DNA of 64,000 nucleotides, taken from assembly GCF_024347535.1 (NCBI RefSeq), contig NZ_AP025498.1, positions 744,001 to 808,000 on the forward strand. The letters are read 5' to 3'. This document shows positions 56,215 to 63,540 of this stretch, piece by piece; the first letter of the stretch is position 1, and every line of letters starts with the position of its first letter. A program made the translations under genes and the position numbers. The DNA comes from Vibrio kanaloae. Its GTDB lineage: Bacteria > Pseudomonadota > Gammaproteobacteria > Enterobacterales > Vibrionaceae. The notes below the pieces were generated by a model. That model worked only from the letters and a program-made list of their open reading frames with translations, had not been told where the DNA came from and searched no databases.

Positions 56215-57126
56215 TTATAAAAAACGTGAACGGTATTGATTGGGGCTGATCCCTACGACCTTTTTAAAGACACGCGTAAAATTGCTGACATCATTGTACC
56301 CAGTCATAAAAGCCACTTGTTCGATGGTGAGTTTATTTATGTTCAGTTCGCGCTTGGCGATATCCATCTTGTAACGCAGCCTGTATTGCTGAGGGGTTAA
56401 ACCTAATACCTTTTTAAATAACCGCGTCAACGTTCGTTCACTGACATAACAAAGCTCAGCCATTGCATGATTGCTTTGCTCGTTTAATGGAGTGTGTTCG
56501 CAATATTTTTGTGCTTTCAGAACGATCTTATTGCCGTGGGTATAATCAGGCATAAATCGTTCATAATGAGCCTGCAGTCGCCCGGTAAAATCTAACAGGC
56601 AAATATCAGCAACCTCTTTGGCGAGTTCATAACCACCATGACGGGCAATGACGTGCAGTGTTAAGTCCTGAAATGCGAACAAGCCGGAACCGGTAATAAT
56701 TCGGCCCTCATCAACAACCATCTCATGTTGTTTAACCTCCAACACTTCTGGAAAATCAATAGCAAGCTGGTCGCATAATTTCCAATGAGTTGTCACTGCT
56801 CGTTGGTTGAGAAGTTTTGCATGGGCTAACCAAAAAACGCTTGCGCAATTTGCAGCCAATGTTGAGCCTTGTGAGTACCAGTGCTTAAGTGCTTTAAGTA
56901 TCTTTTCATCATACCGTTTTAATGAGCCGAGATTGCTAGGAGGAATGAACACTAGATCTGGAGTATCAGCGATGTTGATCTGCCCAGGTAGCGTAACCGT
57001 GACATCAAAAAGTGGATGACTATTCACATGATTGGCAATCGATAAAATGTCTTCTATCCCCGCTATAGCAGAGCGCATCGCGTGCTCAGTAACAAGAACG
57101 GTGACTGCTATTTTTTTATTGTCCAT
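56215..57126 (-). CDS. GlxA-type AraC regulator with DJ-1/PfpI domain (303 aa)
   Basis: Two-domain regulator. The N-terminal DJ-1/PfpI-like domain (about 1-170) contains GSTLAANCASVFWLA with a Cys at the elbow position. The C-terminal AraC DNA-binding domain (about 205-303) shows both HTH units, with KLTIEQVAFMTGYNDVSNFTRVFKK as the second in pattern. GlxA-type proteins often control catabolic hydrolases. It is divergent from the cysteine hydrolase gene, with an 83-bp gap carrying inverted repeats. Confidence 0.86.
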   Translation of the reverse strand: MDNKKIAVTVLVTEHAMRSAIAGIEDILSIANHVNSHPLFDVTVTLPGQINIADTPDLVFIPPSNLGSLKRYDEKILKALKHWYSQGSTLAANCASVFWLAHAKLLNQRAVTTHWKLCDQLAIDFPEVLEVKQHEMVVDEGRIITGSGLFAFQDLTLHVIARHGGYELAKEVADICLLDFTGRLQAHYERFMPDYTHGNKIVLKAQKYCEHTPLNEQSNHAMAELCYVSERTLTRLFKKVLGLTPQQYRLRYKMDIAKRELNINKLTIEQVAFMTGYNDVSNFTRVFKKVVGISPNQYRSRFL

Positions 57127-57165
57127 ATATGACCTTTATATGTCAAATTTGGACATTATATCGTT
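57118..57165. promoter_or_regulatory. Divergent control region of the GlxA-like and hydrolase genes
   Basis: Contains a TGTCCATATATGACC-like segment and TGTC-N7-GACA (57141-57155), two related half-sites suited to a dimeric AraC-type regulator. Confidence 0.4.
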
Positions 57166-57209
57166 CTAATGATCGGAGTAAAGTCGTTAATCTCAAATCA
57201 AGGAGAATA

Positions 57210-57758
57210 ATGACTATGAACCAAGCACTAATTATTATAGATATTCAAAATGATTACTTTGAAGGTGGTGCCATGCCTTTGAACAACCCTATGACTGTGG
57301 CAAACAAAGCAAAGGAGCTATTGACTTTCTACCGTGAATCACAGAAGCCTATCATTCATATTCAGCACCTAGCTGCGAGACCAAAATTGAAATTTATGCT
57401 TGAAGGAACGCACGGGCAAAAGATTCATTCTAGTGTTGAGCCTAAACATGGGGAGCGTATTATCACCAAAAACTACCCAAATTCATTTGCGGGAACAGAG
57501 CTAAGCGAAGTGTTAGATGAGCTGGGTATTACTCATGTTGTATTAGCCGGTATGATGACACACATGTGCATTAGTAGTACCGCACGAGCAGCCCTAGAGT
57601 ATGGGTTAAATACAACGATTGCTCATGATGCCTGTGCAACATGCGATTTATCTATTTTCGAACATATCATTCCTGCCAAAGAAGTACATTTAACCGCGCT
57701 CGCGGAAGTATCAAGTATCGCTAATATTGTAAGTAGTGAAGACATTATTAGCAGGTAA
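57210..57758 (+). CDS. Isochorismatase-like cysteine hydrolase (182 aa)
   Basis: Cytoplasmic hydrolase of the nicotinamidase/isochorismatase superfamily. The catalytic triad is present: D11 (IIIDIQNDYF), K87 (ITKNYPNSF) and C120 (MMTHMCISSTAR), together with the preceding cis-peptide-like GMMTH segment. Start ATG 57210 with AAGGAG close upstream; an ORF from 57129 would add 27 residues of regulatory DNA. Substrate unknown (small amides are typical). Probably controlled by the divergent regulator. Confidence 0.87.
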   Translation: MTMNQALIIIDIQNDYFEGGAMPLNNPMTVANKAKELLTFYRESQKPIIHIQHLAARPKLKFMLEGTHGQKIHSSVEPKHGERIITKNYPNSFAGTELSEVLDELGITHVVLAGMMTHMCISSTARAALEYGLNTTIAHDACATCDLSIFEHIIPAKEVHLTALAEVSSIANIVSSEDIISR

Positions 57759-57769
57759 GCATAATATGG

Positions 57770-57798
57770 GTAAGCTAGCGTGTAAAAAGCTAGCTTAC
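57770..57798 (+). terminator. Hairpin after the cysteine hydrolase
   Basis: GTAAGCTAGC/GCTAGCTTAC (57770-57779, 57789-57798), a perfect 10-bp stem with a 9-nt loop; the T-tract is short. Confidence 0.55.
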
Positions 57799-57944
57799 TT
57801 CTGCCCCAAAGCTTGTTAGAGCAAATACTCATTCACATCGAATTAACGTGATTTTGGATTAGTTTACCTAATGATTCAATCTGACTCAGGCTTGCTCATA
57901 GTGTGGACTTTTGTGTCCACAATTCTGGCAGCAATTCAATCACT

Positions 57945-58814
57945 TTACTTTTTGATATAGAGTGTAAGCTGTTGTTTTAATTCGTCATACAACTGTTCCT
58001 GTACTTTTTCTAACTTATATTGATTACGATCGAGGCACAACCTAAGTTTTCCAAGGACCGGCAAACCATCCAACTTACTAATAGTATCCGGGTGACTGAA
58101 AGAAGAGCGAACCGTAACTCCTAAGCCGGCATCAACAGCGCTCCATAAGTTACTCAGACTTCGGCCAACAAAGGTAATTTTCCATGGAATCCCCTCGCGA
58201 TCTAATGCTGCTATGGCTTGTTGTCTGATAATGCAAGAACCATCAAGCATGACTAGTGGTACAGGTTTAGAAATATTAATGGATTCTTTAAGATATTTAT
58301 TTGCTGGCCCATACCAGTACAGTGGTAATTCTGCCAGAAGTTCACTATATGACGCCGATTTTTCACCTCTCCAGCCCAATGAAAAGTCTAACTCACCAGA
58401 TTGAATGCCATCCATCAACTCCTGATGGCGTCCAACAATGGATTGCAATTGTAAATTTGGATGTGAGCGAGAGAATACACCTAGCAACTGAGGCAATAGT
58501 ACGTCACTAAAATCTTCTTGTAAGCCAAAAACCACTTTCCCCGTCAATGAATTTTCCACTAACTGGTTTAGAGCTTCGTCATTTAACTGAAGCATGCGAC
58601 GGGCATAAGCCAGAATAATTTCACCTGCTTCAGTCGGCTCTAGATGGCGGCCGATTTTGGTCACTAATGGTGTGTTGCACTGCTGTTCGAGCTTTTTTAA
58701 CTGGGCACTGGCCGCAGAAGGTGAACGATTAATTCGTTCAGCTGCAGCTGCAAAGCTGCCTAACTCAATTCCTAAGACAAAACATCGTAAGGCATCTAAA
58801 TCCAGACTCCGCAT
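57945..58814 (-). CDS. LysR-family transcriptional regulator (289 aa)
   Basis: Winged helix-turn-helix in residues 4-62 (LDALRCFVLGIELGSFAAAA, then SAASAQLKKLE), then an effector domain. ATG 58814 follows AGGA by 9 nt; a TTG two codons upstream is less likely. It is divergent from the decarboxylase-tautomerase-DUF4865 operon and is the obvious candidate to control it through the inverted repeats in between. Confidence 0.86.
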   Translation of the reverse strand: MRSLDLDALRCFVLGIELGSFAAAAERINRSPSAASAQLKKLEQQCNTPLVTKIGRHLEPTEAGEIILAYARRMLQLNDEALNQLVENSLTGKVVFGLQEDFSDVLLPQLLGVFSRSHPNLQLQSIVGRHQELMDGIQSGELDFSLGWRGEKSASYSELLAELPLYWYGPANKYLKESINISKPVPLVMLDGSCIIRQQAIAALDREGIPWKITFVGRSLSNLWSAVDAGLGVTVRSSFSHPDTISKLDGLPVLGKLRLCLDRNQYKLEKVQEQLYDELKQQLTLYIKK

Positions 58815-58834
58815 GTTCAACTATCCTGAAAATT

Positions 58835-58881
58835 AAAACTATATATCAAAATAGTTTTGATTTTTTATATTAAAAAATCAA
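58835..58881. promoter_or_regulatory. Overlapping inverted repeats in the LysR/operon divergent region
   Basis: AAAACTA-N10-TAGTTTT (58835-58858) overlaps a perfect 11-bp repeat TTGATTTTTTA/TAAAAAATCAA with loop TAT (58857-58881). Both are candidate LysR binding sites or promoter elements. Confidence 0.55.
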
Positions 58882-58920
58882 CTTATTCTTTTCCAGTAGA
58901 CGAAAAAACAGGGGAAATAT

Positions 58921-59247
58921 ATGGATACAAAAGAACAATACTTAATGAAACTGTTTGCTGAAATTGCTCCACAATTTCATAAAGTTACGGAAGATATCTT
59001 ATTTGGACAGATATGGCGTGATGAGAGTCTGAGCACTCGTGATAGAAGTCTGATAACCATCACCGCGTTAGTGGTCTTAAATCGTGTGGAACAACTACCG
59101 GGTCATTTAGCTCGGGCATTCAGCAACGGACTGACAGTAAAAGAACTGAGTGCAACAATGACTCATCTTGCTTTTTATGCCGGTTGGCCTGTAACGGCTT
59201 CTGCACTTGAGCGGTTAGATGAGATGGACCACGAGAGGAATGACTAA
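58921..59247 (+). CDS. Carboxymuconolactone decarboxylase family protein (108 aa)
   Basis: Small helical protein of the CMD family, PcaC-like group. Conserved parts are IWRDESLSTRDRSLITITALVVL, then LPGHLARAFSNGLTVKEL and MTHLAFYAGWP with the acid and His residues used instead of the CxxC pair. First gene of a three-gene coupled operon; the next start overlaps its stop (TAATG). Exact reaction unknown. Confidence 0.82.
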   Translation: MDTKEQYLMKLFAEIAPQFHKVTEDILFGQIWRDESLSTRDRSLITITALVVLNRVEQLPGHLARAFSNGLTVKELSATMTHLAFYAGWPVTASALERLDEMDHERND

Positions 59248-59651
59248 TGCCAATGACACGAATTTCTATAGGTAATGAGTTATTTGAAAACTATAAGCAT
59301 CAAATATCATATATTCTACAGCAATGTTTAGAAGCTTATTTTGCAGTACCGAATGGAGACTGTTTTCAAATATTCGACATTCATACCCCACAGCAAAAGG
59401 TTTTTAATTCGAATTATCCAAATCTGGCTCAAAGTCGTAGTGAATCTGGAATTTTGTTTCACATATTCGCTGGAAAATCACGTGACCATGAACAAAAGCG
59501 AGCCTTGTACAAAGCGTTGTGTGAGCAACTTCAGGCCAAAACCCCCATTCGTAAAGAAGATATTATGATCATTGTTCAATTCAATGGCCCAGAAGACTGG
59601 TCTTTTTCCTCTGGTCAGTCATGGAAAGATGAAATGGAGATAATACAGTGA
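59247..59651 (+). CDS. Tautomerase family protein (134 aa)
   Basis: Member of the 4-oxalocrotonate tautomerase superfamily, extended single-chain type (about 130 residues). The start MPM places Pro2 at the N-terminus after Met removal, the catalytic base of the family. Other expected pieces are IRKEDIMIIVQF and DWSFSSGQ. It starts on the last base of the preceding stop, and its own stop overlaps the next GTG start (GTGA). It probably acts on an unsaturated keto acid in the same pathway as its neighbours. Confidence 0.8.
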   Translation: MPMTRISIGNELFENYKHQISYILQQCLEAYFAVPNGDCFQIFDIHTPQQKVFNSNYPNLAQSRSESGILFHIFAGKSRDHEQKRALYKALCEQLQAKTPIRKEDIMIIVQFNGPEDWSFSSGQSWKDEMEIIQ

Positions 59652-60145
59652 TAGCAATGCAATATAAAATCGTTCTCCCGTCTGATTATCCTATGGAAAA
59701 AATAGAAGCTCGTATCAAGGAAAAAGGTCACTTATTAGATGGGTTCCCAGGGTTAATTTTTAAGGCCTATCTATATTCGCGTAAAGACGCTAAAAGTTAT
59801 GAAAATCAGATGAATAGCTACGCCCCGTTTTATGTTTGGAGAGATCATCACGCAATGGTCTTATTTCTCCAAAGTGATGGATTCAAAGCTCTTTGCGAAC
59901 AATTCGGTCGCCCAAAGGTTGATATTTGGTTCGTTGACGACGAGCCAACGGTTCCTGATTCGCACCATTCTCTTGCGTGTATTCATAATAAAGTCAGTCA
60001 ACATACAGATGTACACGGCTTAGATTATATCTCGTGGGAAACGCTCGGTTTAACGTGGTTGAGTAGCTCAGAAGGTATTGATGATAGTAGCGGTGAAGTT
60101 TACTCTGTGGGGTATGTTGCTCATGGTCAAAATGATATTGAGTAA
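59648..60145 (+). CDS. DUF4865-like protein (165 aa)
   Basis: Soluble protein resembling DUF4865. It begins MIAMQYKIVLPSDYPMEKIEARI, with a later LFLQSDGFKALCEQFGRPKV block and an aromatic C-terminal half. A GTG start at 59648 is preferred because GGAG lies 8 nt before it; ATG 59657 is too far. Last gene of the operon, ending at the hairpin 60175-60206. DUF4865 has been seen near tautomerases and LysR regulators in other genomes, from memory. The chemistry is unknown. Confidence 0.74.
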   Translation: MIAMQYKIVLPSDYPMEKIEARIKEKGHLLDGFPGLIFKAYLYSRKDAKSYENQMNSYAPFYVWRDHHAMVLFLQSDGFKALCEQFGRPKVDIWFVDDEPTVPDSHHSLACIHNKVSQHTDVHGLDYISWETLGLTWLSSSEGIDDSSGEVYSVGYVAHGQNDIE

Positions 60146-60174
60146 TGAGATGCATTAGGTTCACTAACATAATT

Positions 60175-60208
60175 AAGTGTGTTTTGAACTAAGCCAAAAC
60201 ACACTTTT
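60175..60208 (+). terminator. Terminator of the CMD-tautomerase-DUF4865 operon
   Basis: Perfect 12-bp stem AAGTGTGTTTTG/CAAAACACACTT (60175-60186, 60195-60206) with an 8-nt loop, followed by TT. Confidence 0.75.
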
Positions 60209-60210
60209 GG

Positions 60211-60269
60211 CCAGATGCTTCATAGACCTGAATTTTGACTCGTGGCACTTTCTAGCTCGAAAGTGCCCC
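60211..60269. repeat. Dispersed hairpin repeat, copy C
   Basis: Near-identical to copy B over 39 bp, ending in GGCACTTTC/GAAAGTGCC (60244-60252, 60259-60267) with loop TAGCTC. The right half is shared with copy D. Confidence 0.78.
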
Positions 60270-60305
60270 AAAACAATTCAGAGCAAAGTTCTTGCTCAAT
60301 AAAAC

Positions 60306-60435
60306 GGCTTTGTTGCGTAATTCGATGCAACTCAATCAGGAAGTTACGATCTGATCGGCTACATCAGTTAATCATTGTAGTCTTATGCCGAAACCTCGTT
60401 ACAAAACAATTAACTGGAAACAGTACAACAAAGCC
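60306..60435 (+). mobile_element. MITE-like relic of an IS5/IS903-type element (130 bp)
   Basis: The left end GGCTTTGTTG (60306-60315) and the right end CAACAAAGCC (60426-60435) form a perfect 10-bp terminal inverted repeat. Between them, ATG 60385 begins a frame MPKPRYKTINWKQYNKA, the usual N-terminus of IS5-family (IS903-group) transposases. The right inverted repeat is the transposase YNKA codons themselves, so a truncation here creates a short element with two matching ends. Confidence 0.75.
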
Positions 60436-60456
60436 CATTTTTTCTTTACAAAACCA

Positions 60457-60472
60457 CTGTGTGCATGCACAG
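60457..60472. promoter_or_regulatory. LexA-like palindrome upstream of the 120-aa gene
   Basis: CTGTGTGCATGCACAG fits CTGT-N8-ACAG, and the core TGTGCATGCACA is a perfect palindrome. It lies about 100 bp before the gene and overlaps where a -35 for TATACA (60489) would be. Confidence 0.4.
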
Positions 60473-60571
60473 CTTAGGTGCTTTTTTTTATACACAGTAT
60501 CTATTGAAAATCTCAACGTAATTGGTTTTAACTTTCTAGAGCAACTTAACCCACAAAAGTAAGGAATCAAA

Positions 60572-60934
60572 ATGTTCGAAGAAGCTTTGAAAACCGCTAA
60601 AAATGACCTATCTGAAATTCAGTTCAATAAGGCGCATGAATTAAACAGCCGTATTGCCTTTGGTGCGCTGACTCAAGAAGTAGGCTTAAATGATCTGAAA
60701 TACGATGATGTGATTGGTACTAGCTTTACTGAAAAAGTAGAGATGGTGAAAGCTAAGAGTGTAGTTTCAGGTAATGTATCCCCTGAAGAGGCAGAAGCAA
60801 AGTTTTTGCGCTTTATGGAGCTATTCCGTAAGATCGGGAATCGTAATATGTATAGCAACAACTGTACTGTATTTAGACCGCCTTCAGGCTTTAGATTTAA
60901 CGATGAAGTAGCTAATACTTACTATCACATGTAA
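60572..60934 (+). CDS. Hypothetical protein (120 aa)
   Basis: Soluble protein, mostly helical in the first 85 residues (FEEALKTAKNDLSEIQF, then EEAEAKFLRFMELFRKIG), with a Cys and an aromatic, Pro-rich end. AAGGAA lies before the ATG. No family recognised. It follows an IS relic and a LexA-like palindrome, in a mosaic region, and is likely an accessory or cassette-type gene. A short open frame continues in another phase right after its stop. Confidence 0.5.
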   Translation: MFEEALKTAKNDLSEIQFNKAHELNSRIAFGALTQEVGLNDLKYDDVIGTSFTEKVEMVKAKSVVSGNVSPEEAEAKFLRFMELFRKIGNRNMYSNNCTVFRPPSGFRFNDEVANTYYHM

Positions 60935-61108
60935 TGAGTGTACTCTTAAGGCATCCGAAGCTTTGAGCCTTCTAGAAGCGTTTTTGAATGCTAGCCTAGA
61001 GTACGCAGTTGCCGGTGGTCCAAAGAGTATGCTTCGATGGATTCTCGAAGTTGGTCGTGCAATTGCCATACAAGAAATTGATAACCAAATTAAAGAAAGA
61101 TCCAAATG
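60935..61108 (+). pseudogene. Possible coding remnant after the 120-aa gene
   Basis: The frame ending TGA 61106-61108 reads as a plausible helix-rich tail (ASEALSLLEAFLNASLEYAV, then RWILEVGRAIAIQEIDNQ) but has no ATG with a ribosome site. It could start at an alternative codon or be the separated end of another gene. Confidence 0.3.
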
Positions 61109-61204
61109 ATGTTCTGAATCCTACGCTAACTTACCTAGAAAATCATTCATATCAAAGCCCGCTCAGAACAGCATATAGCTTTGGTTAACAACCTTTTTTA
61201 ACAT

Positions 61205-61549
61205 TTAACAGGCCTCATTCAAAAGTACCTTGTAGTGTTTAGGTAAGAACAATTCACCTTTTTGCCATTCTAATTGAACGTGTTGGCATCGGCTTTGGTA
61301 AAGATAGTTACCGTCGACGTAGATTGATTTGCCTTTATCAATCAGCTGATTAAGGAACACTGCTTCTTCGATTTTATCGTCCATTCTGATTTTTGTTTGC
61401 AAGTCTCTATCATCATCTATTGCTATCGTCAGAATCCTATTTTTGGCGCTGAACTCTACAGATCTAAGATTATTAATTTTGGCTTCATCGCCACTGGTGT
61501 AAAAGTAGAACGCTACTGCAATTAAACCCAGAATAACAAATATTTTCAT
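61205..61549 (-). CDS. Small membrane-anchored hypothetical protein (114 aa)
   Basis: N-terminal hydrophobic helix (residues 2-18, FVILGLIAVAFYFYTSG) acts as an anchor or signal. The rest is a polar beta-rich domain with two Cys (SRCQHVQLEW and the final Cys). It probably lies at the periplasmic face. AGGATG lies upstream of the ATG. No family recognised. Confidence 0.5.
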   Translation of the reverse strand: MKIFVILGLIAVAFYFYTSGDEAKINNLRSVEFSAKNRILTIAIDDDRDLQTKIRMDDKIEEAVFLNQLIDKGKSIYVDGNYLYQSRCQHVQLEWQKGELFLPKHYKVLLNEAC

Positions 61550-61621
61550 TTCATCCTCAAAGGATATTAGTTGTATAATTGGCTACTTTAACACGATGTT
61601 TTAGAAAGAAAAATTAATTGA

Positions 61622-61903
61622 AACTGCAGTTTTGTTGGAGTATTCAATAAAGAAAGATGTTTCAAAGGTCTTAGTAGATCAGAGAAGTTTCTTCACGTTA
61701 GGGCTTCTGACTCTAACGATCGTAAAGAGGTTGAGGACGGGGCTGCTGAAGAGTACATGAAGGCAAACCAAATGGAGCCAGTAGAAGTTGCGGTATACGA
61801 TGTGATTTTTCCTCTGCCTACAGACAGCACAACGTCACCAACAATGCTACGAATTAGTTCAAGTTATAAGGTACTAAATAACAAGTGGGCTACATTAAAT
61901 TAG
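61622..61903 (+). pseudogene. 5'-truncated gene fragment of a probable integron cassette
   Basis: An open frame of 93 codons begins just after a stop and has no Met until codon 46. Its composition is protein-like (LHVRASDSNDRKEVEDGAA, then EPVEVAVYDVIF). It stops 2 bp before an attC-like sequence, the usual place for a cassette gene end. The family is not recognised. An alternative start cannot be excluded. Confidence 0.45.
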
Positions 61904-61905
61904 CA

Positions 61906-61946
61906 CATAACAAAGCATTTAGAGTGATTCGCAACGCGTGGCATTT
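61906..61946 (+). other. Half integron attC site, Vibrio type
   Basis: CATAACAAAGCATTT followed by GATTCGCAACGCGTGGC matches, from memory, the left part of Vibrio superintegron attC repeats. The right part with the GCGTTA core was not found, so it is a remnant. Confidence 0.6.
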
Positions 61947-61965
61947 TCTAGCTCGAAAGTGCCCC
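61937..61965. repeat. Dispersed hairpin repeat, copy D
   Basis: CGTGGCATTTTCTAGCTC and GAAAGTGCC (61937-61965) match the right half of copy C with one change, a C-to-T that keeps a G-U pair. It is fused to the half attC. Confidence 0.65.
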
Positions 61966-62342
61966 CAAGATTGTTAGCTTCAACAGGTCGGTCACCTGAA
62001 GATCACCGAATTAGACCACTGGCACTTATCGCTTCTTCATTAATCCAAAAGGTCAGATAGCCACGGTTAATGAGTGATTGATTGTATTGCTTCCAGTTGA
62101 TTTTTAGTAACGAGGTTTAAGCAGGAGGCTACGAGAGATAGTGGACGTAGCTGTTCAGCGTAGGTTGTGGGTTGAGTTGCACATAATTACGCAAAGCCCA
62201 TTTATTCGAGAAACTTGCGCGAACCCATCAAGAAGCACACAATAATGCCAGTCAATGCTCTTCTCAAACAGTTGACTGAATTTGCGTTAAAGGTCAAAAA
62301 TGTAAAATTTACACTTCTTCGCTTAAATCAGCATAGTTGTTT

Positions 62343-62370
62343 CTAACGATATTTCATAAATTTTCGTTAG
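62343..62370. promoter_or_regulatory. Inverted repeat upstream of hemB
   Basis: CTAACGA/TCGTTAG (62343-62349, 62364-62370) separated by 14 nt of AT-rich DNA, about 45 bp before the start. It may be an operator. Confidence 0.35.
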
Positions 62371-62413
62371 TTAATCACAGCATCGAGAAAAACTTACATT
62401 AGGAAATGATATT

Positions 62414-63394
62414 TTGAATGTTTCACCAATACGACGCCTTAGACGTCTGCGTAGCTCCGAAGCCATGCGAGATTTATTACGAGAGAATCACGTACAGTTA
62501 TGTGATTTAATTCATCCTATATTTGTTGAAGAGGGCATAGAACAAGCAGTACCCATTTCTACACTCCCTGGTATAAGTAGAATCCCTGAGTGCCTCTTAG
62601 CGGATGAAGTTCGAGAACTACATTCTTTAGGTATACGTTATGTGATGCCTTTTGGAATATCCCATACAAAAGATGCACAAGGAAGCGACACTTGGAATGA
62701 CGATGGCTTGCTTGCACGCATGATTAAAGTGATAAAGTCCGCCGTGCCTGAGATGATGGTCATTCCGGACATCTGTTTCTGTGAGTATACTGAGCATGGG
62801 CATTGCGGCGTCATGCATGATGGCAAAGTGTGCAACGACCTTACGGTTGAAAACTTGGTTAAGCAATCTTTAACAGCAGCTAGAGCAGGTGCTGATATGT
62901 TAGCTCCATCAGCAATGATGGACGGTCAAGTAAAAGCGATTCGTTGGGCTCTTGATGCCGCCGGGTATCAAGATGTTGGGATTTTAGCGCACTCTGCAAA
63001 GTTTGCTTCTTCGTTTTATGGGCCATTTAGAGCGGCTGTAGATTGTGATCTCAACGGTGACAGGAAGGGCTACCAGCTTGACTATGCTAATGGTCGACAA
63101 GCTTTACTTGAAGCGTCTCTTGATGAAGCTGAAGGAGCTGATATCCTTATGGTTAAACCTGGCACCCCTTATTTAGATGTACTCTCCCGTTTAAGACAAG
63201 AAACTCATTTACCTCTAGCTGCTTATCAGGTCGGTGGGGAGTATGCGAGTATAAAATTTGCGGCCCTTGCTGGCGCACTCGATGAAAAGTTGGTGGTGAA
63301 CGAGACTTTTACTGGATTAAAGCGGGCTGGTGCAGATTTAATTATTAGCTATTACACAAAACAATACGCCCAATGGTTGAGCTGTGAGGTTTAG
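62414..63394 (+). CDS. hemB: Porphobilinogen synthase (326 aa)
   Basis: Condenses two 5-aminolevulinate molecules to porphobilinogen in haem synthesis. The zinc Cys triad is present in DICFCEYTEHGHC. Schiff-base lysines lie in AHSAKFASSFYGPFR and ILMVKPGTPYLD. Length is normal (E. coli 324). The start is TTG 62414, with AGGA 9 nt upstream; no ATG is available before the conserved N-terminus. It is away from other hem genes, so it could be a second copy on the smaller chromosome. Confidence 0.9.
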   Translation: MNVSPIRRLRRLRSSEAMRDLLRENHVQLCDLIHPIFVEEGIEQAVPISTLPGISRIPECLLADEVRELHSLGIRYVMPFGISHTKDAQGSDTWNDDGLLARMIKVIKSAVPEMMVIPDICFCEYTEHGHCGVMHDGKVCNDLTVENLVKQSLTAARAGADMLAPSAMMDGQVKAIRWALDAAGYQDVGILAHSAKFASSFYGPFRAAVDCDLNGDRKGYQLDYANGRQALLEASLDEAEGADILMVKPGTPYLDVLSRLRQETHLPLAAYQVGGEYASIKFAALAGALDEKLVVNETFTGLKRAGADLIISYYTKQYAQWLSCEV

Positions 63395-63540
63395 CTAAAA
63401 AATGTAAAAATTAATTTTTATCAATAATTTAGATTGTATGACTTCTCTAGTTTAATGTTGAGATAATACACTATAAATACGTAAAAGCAGATTTGTATTA
63501 TGTCGCTCATTGGTGGTGCGATGAAAAGGATAAAGGGATT

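Larger units (their letters stand above)
60146..60571. other. Intergenic mosaic before the 120-aa gene
   Basis: No intact gene in 426 bp. In order it holds a terminator, hairpin repeat copy C, a MITE-like IS relic and a LexA-like palindrome, each listed separately. Confidence 0.6.
61550..62413. other. Long mosaic stretch before hemB
   Basis: About 860 bp without an intact gene. It holds the gene fragment 61622-61903, the half attC 61906-61946, hairpin copy D, and then about 380 bp of unassigned DNA up to an inverted repeat before hemB. Confidence 0.55.

Noticed and set aside
61190..61204. Possible terminator near the TTTTTTAACA run
   Set aside because: No stable stem could be drawn next to the T-run.
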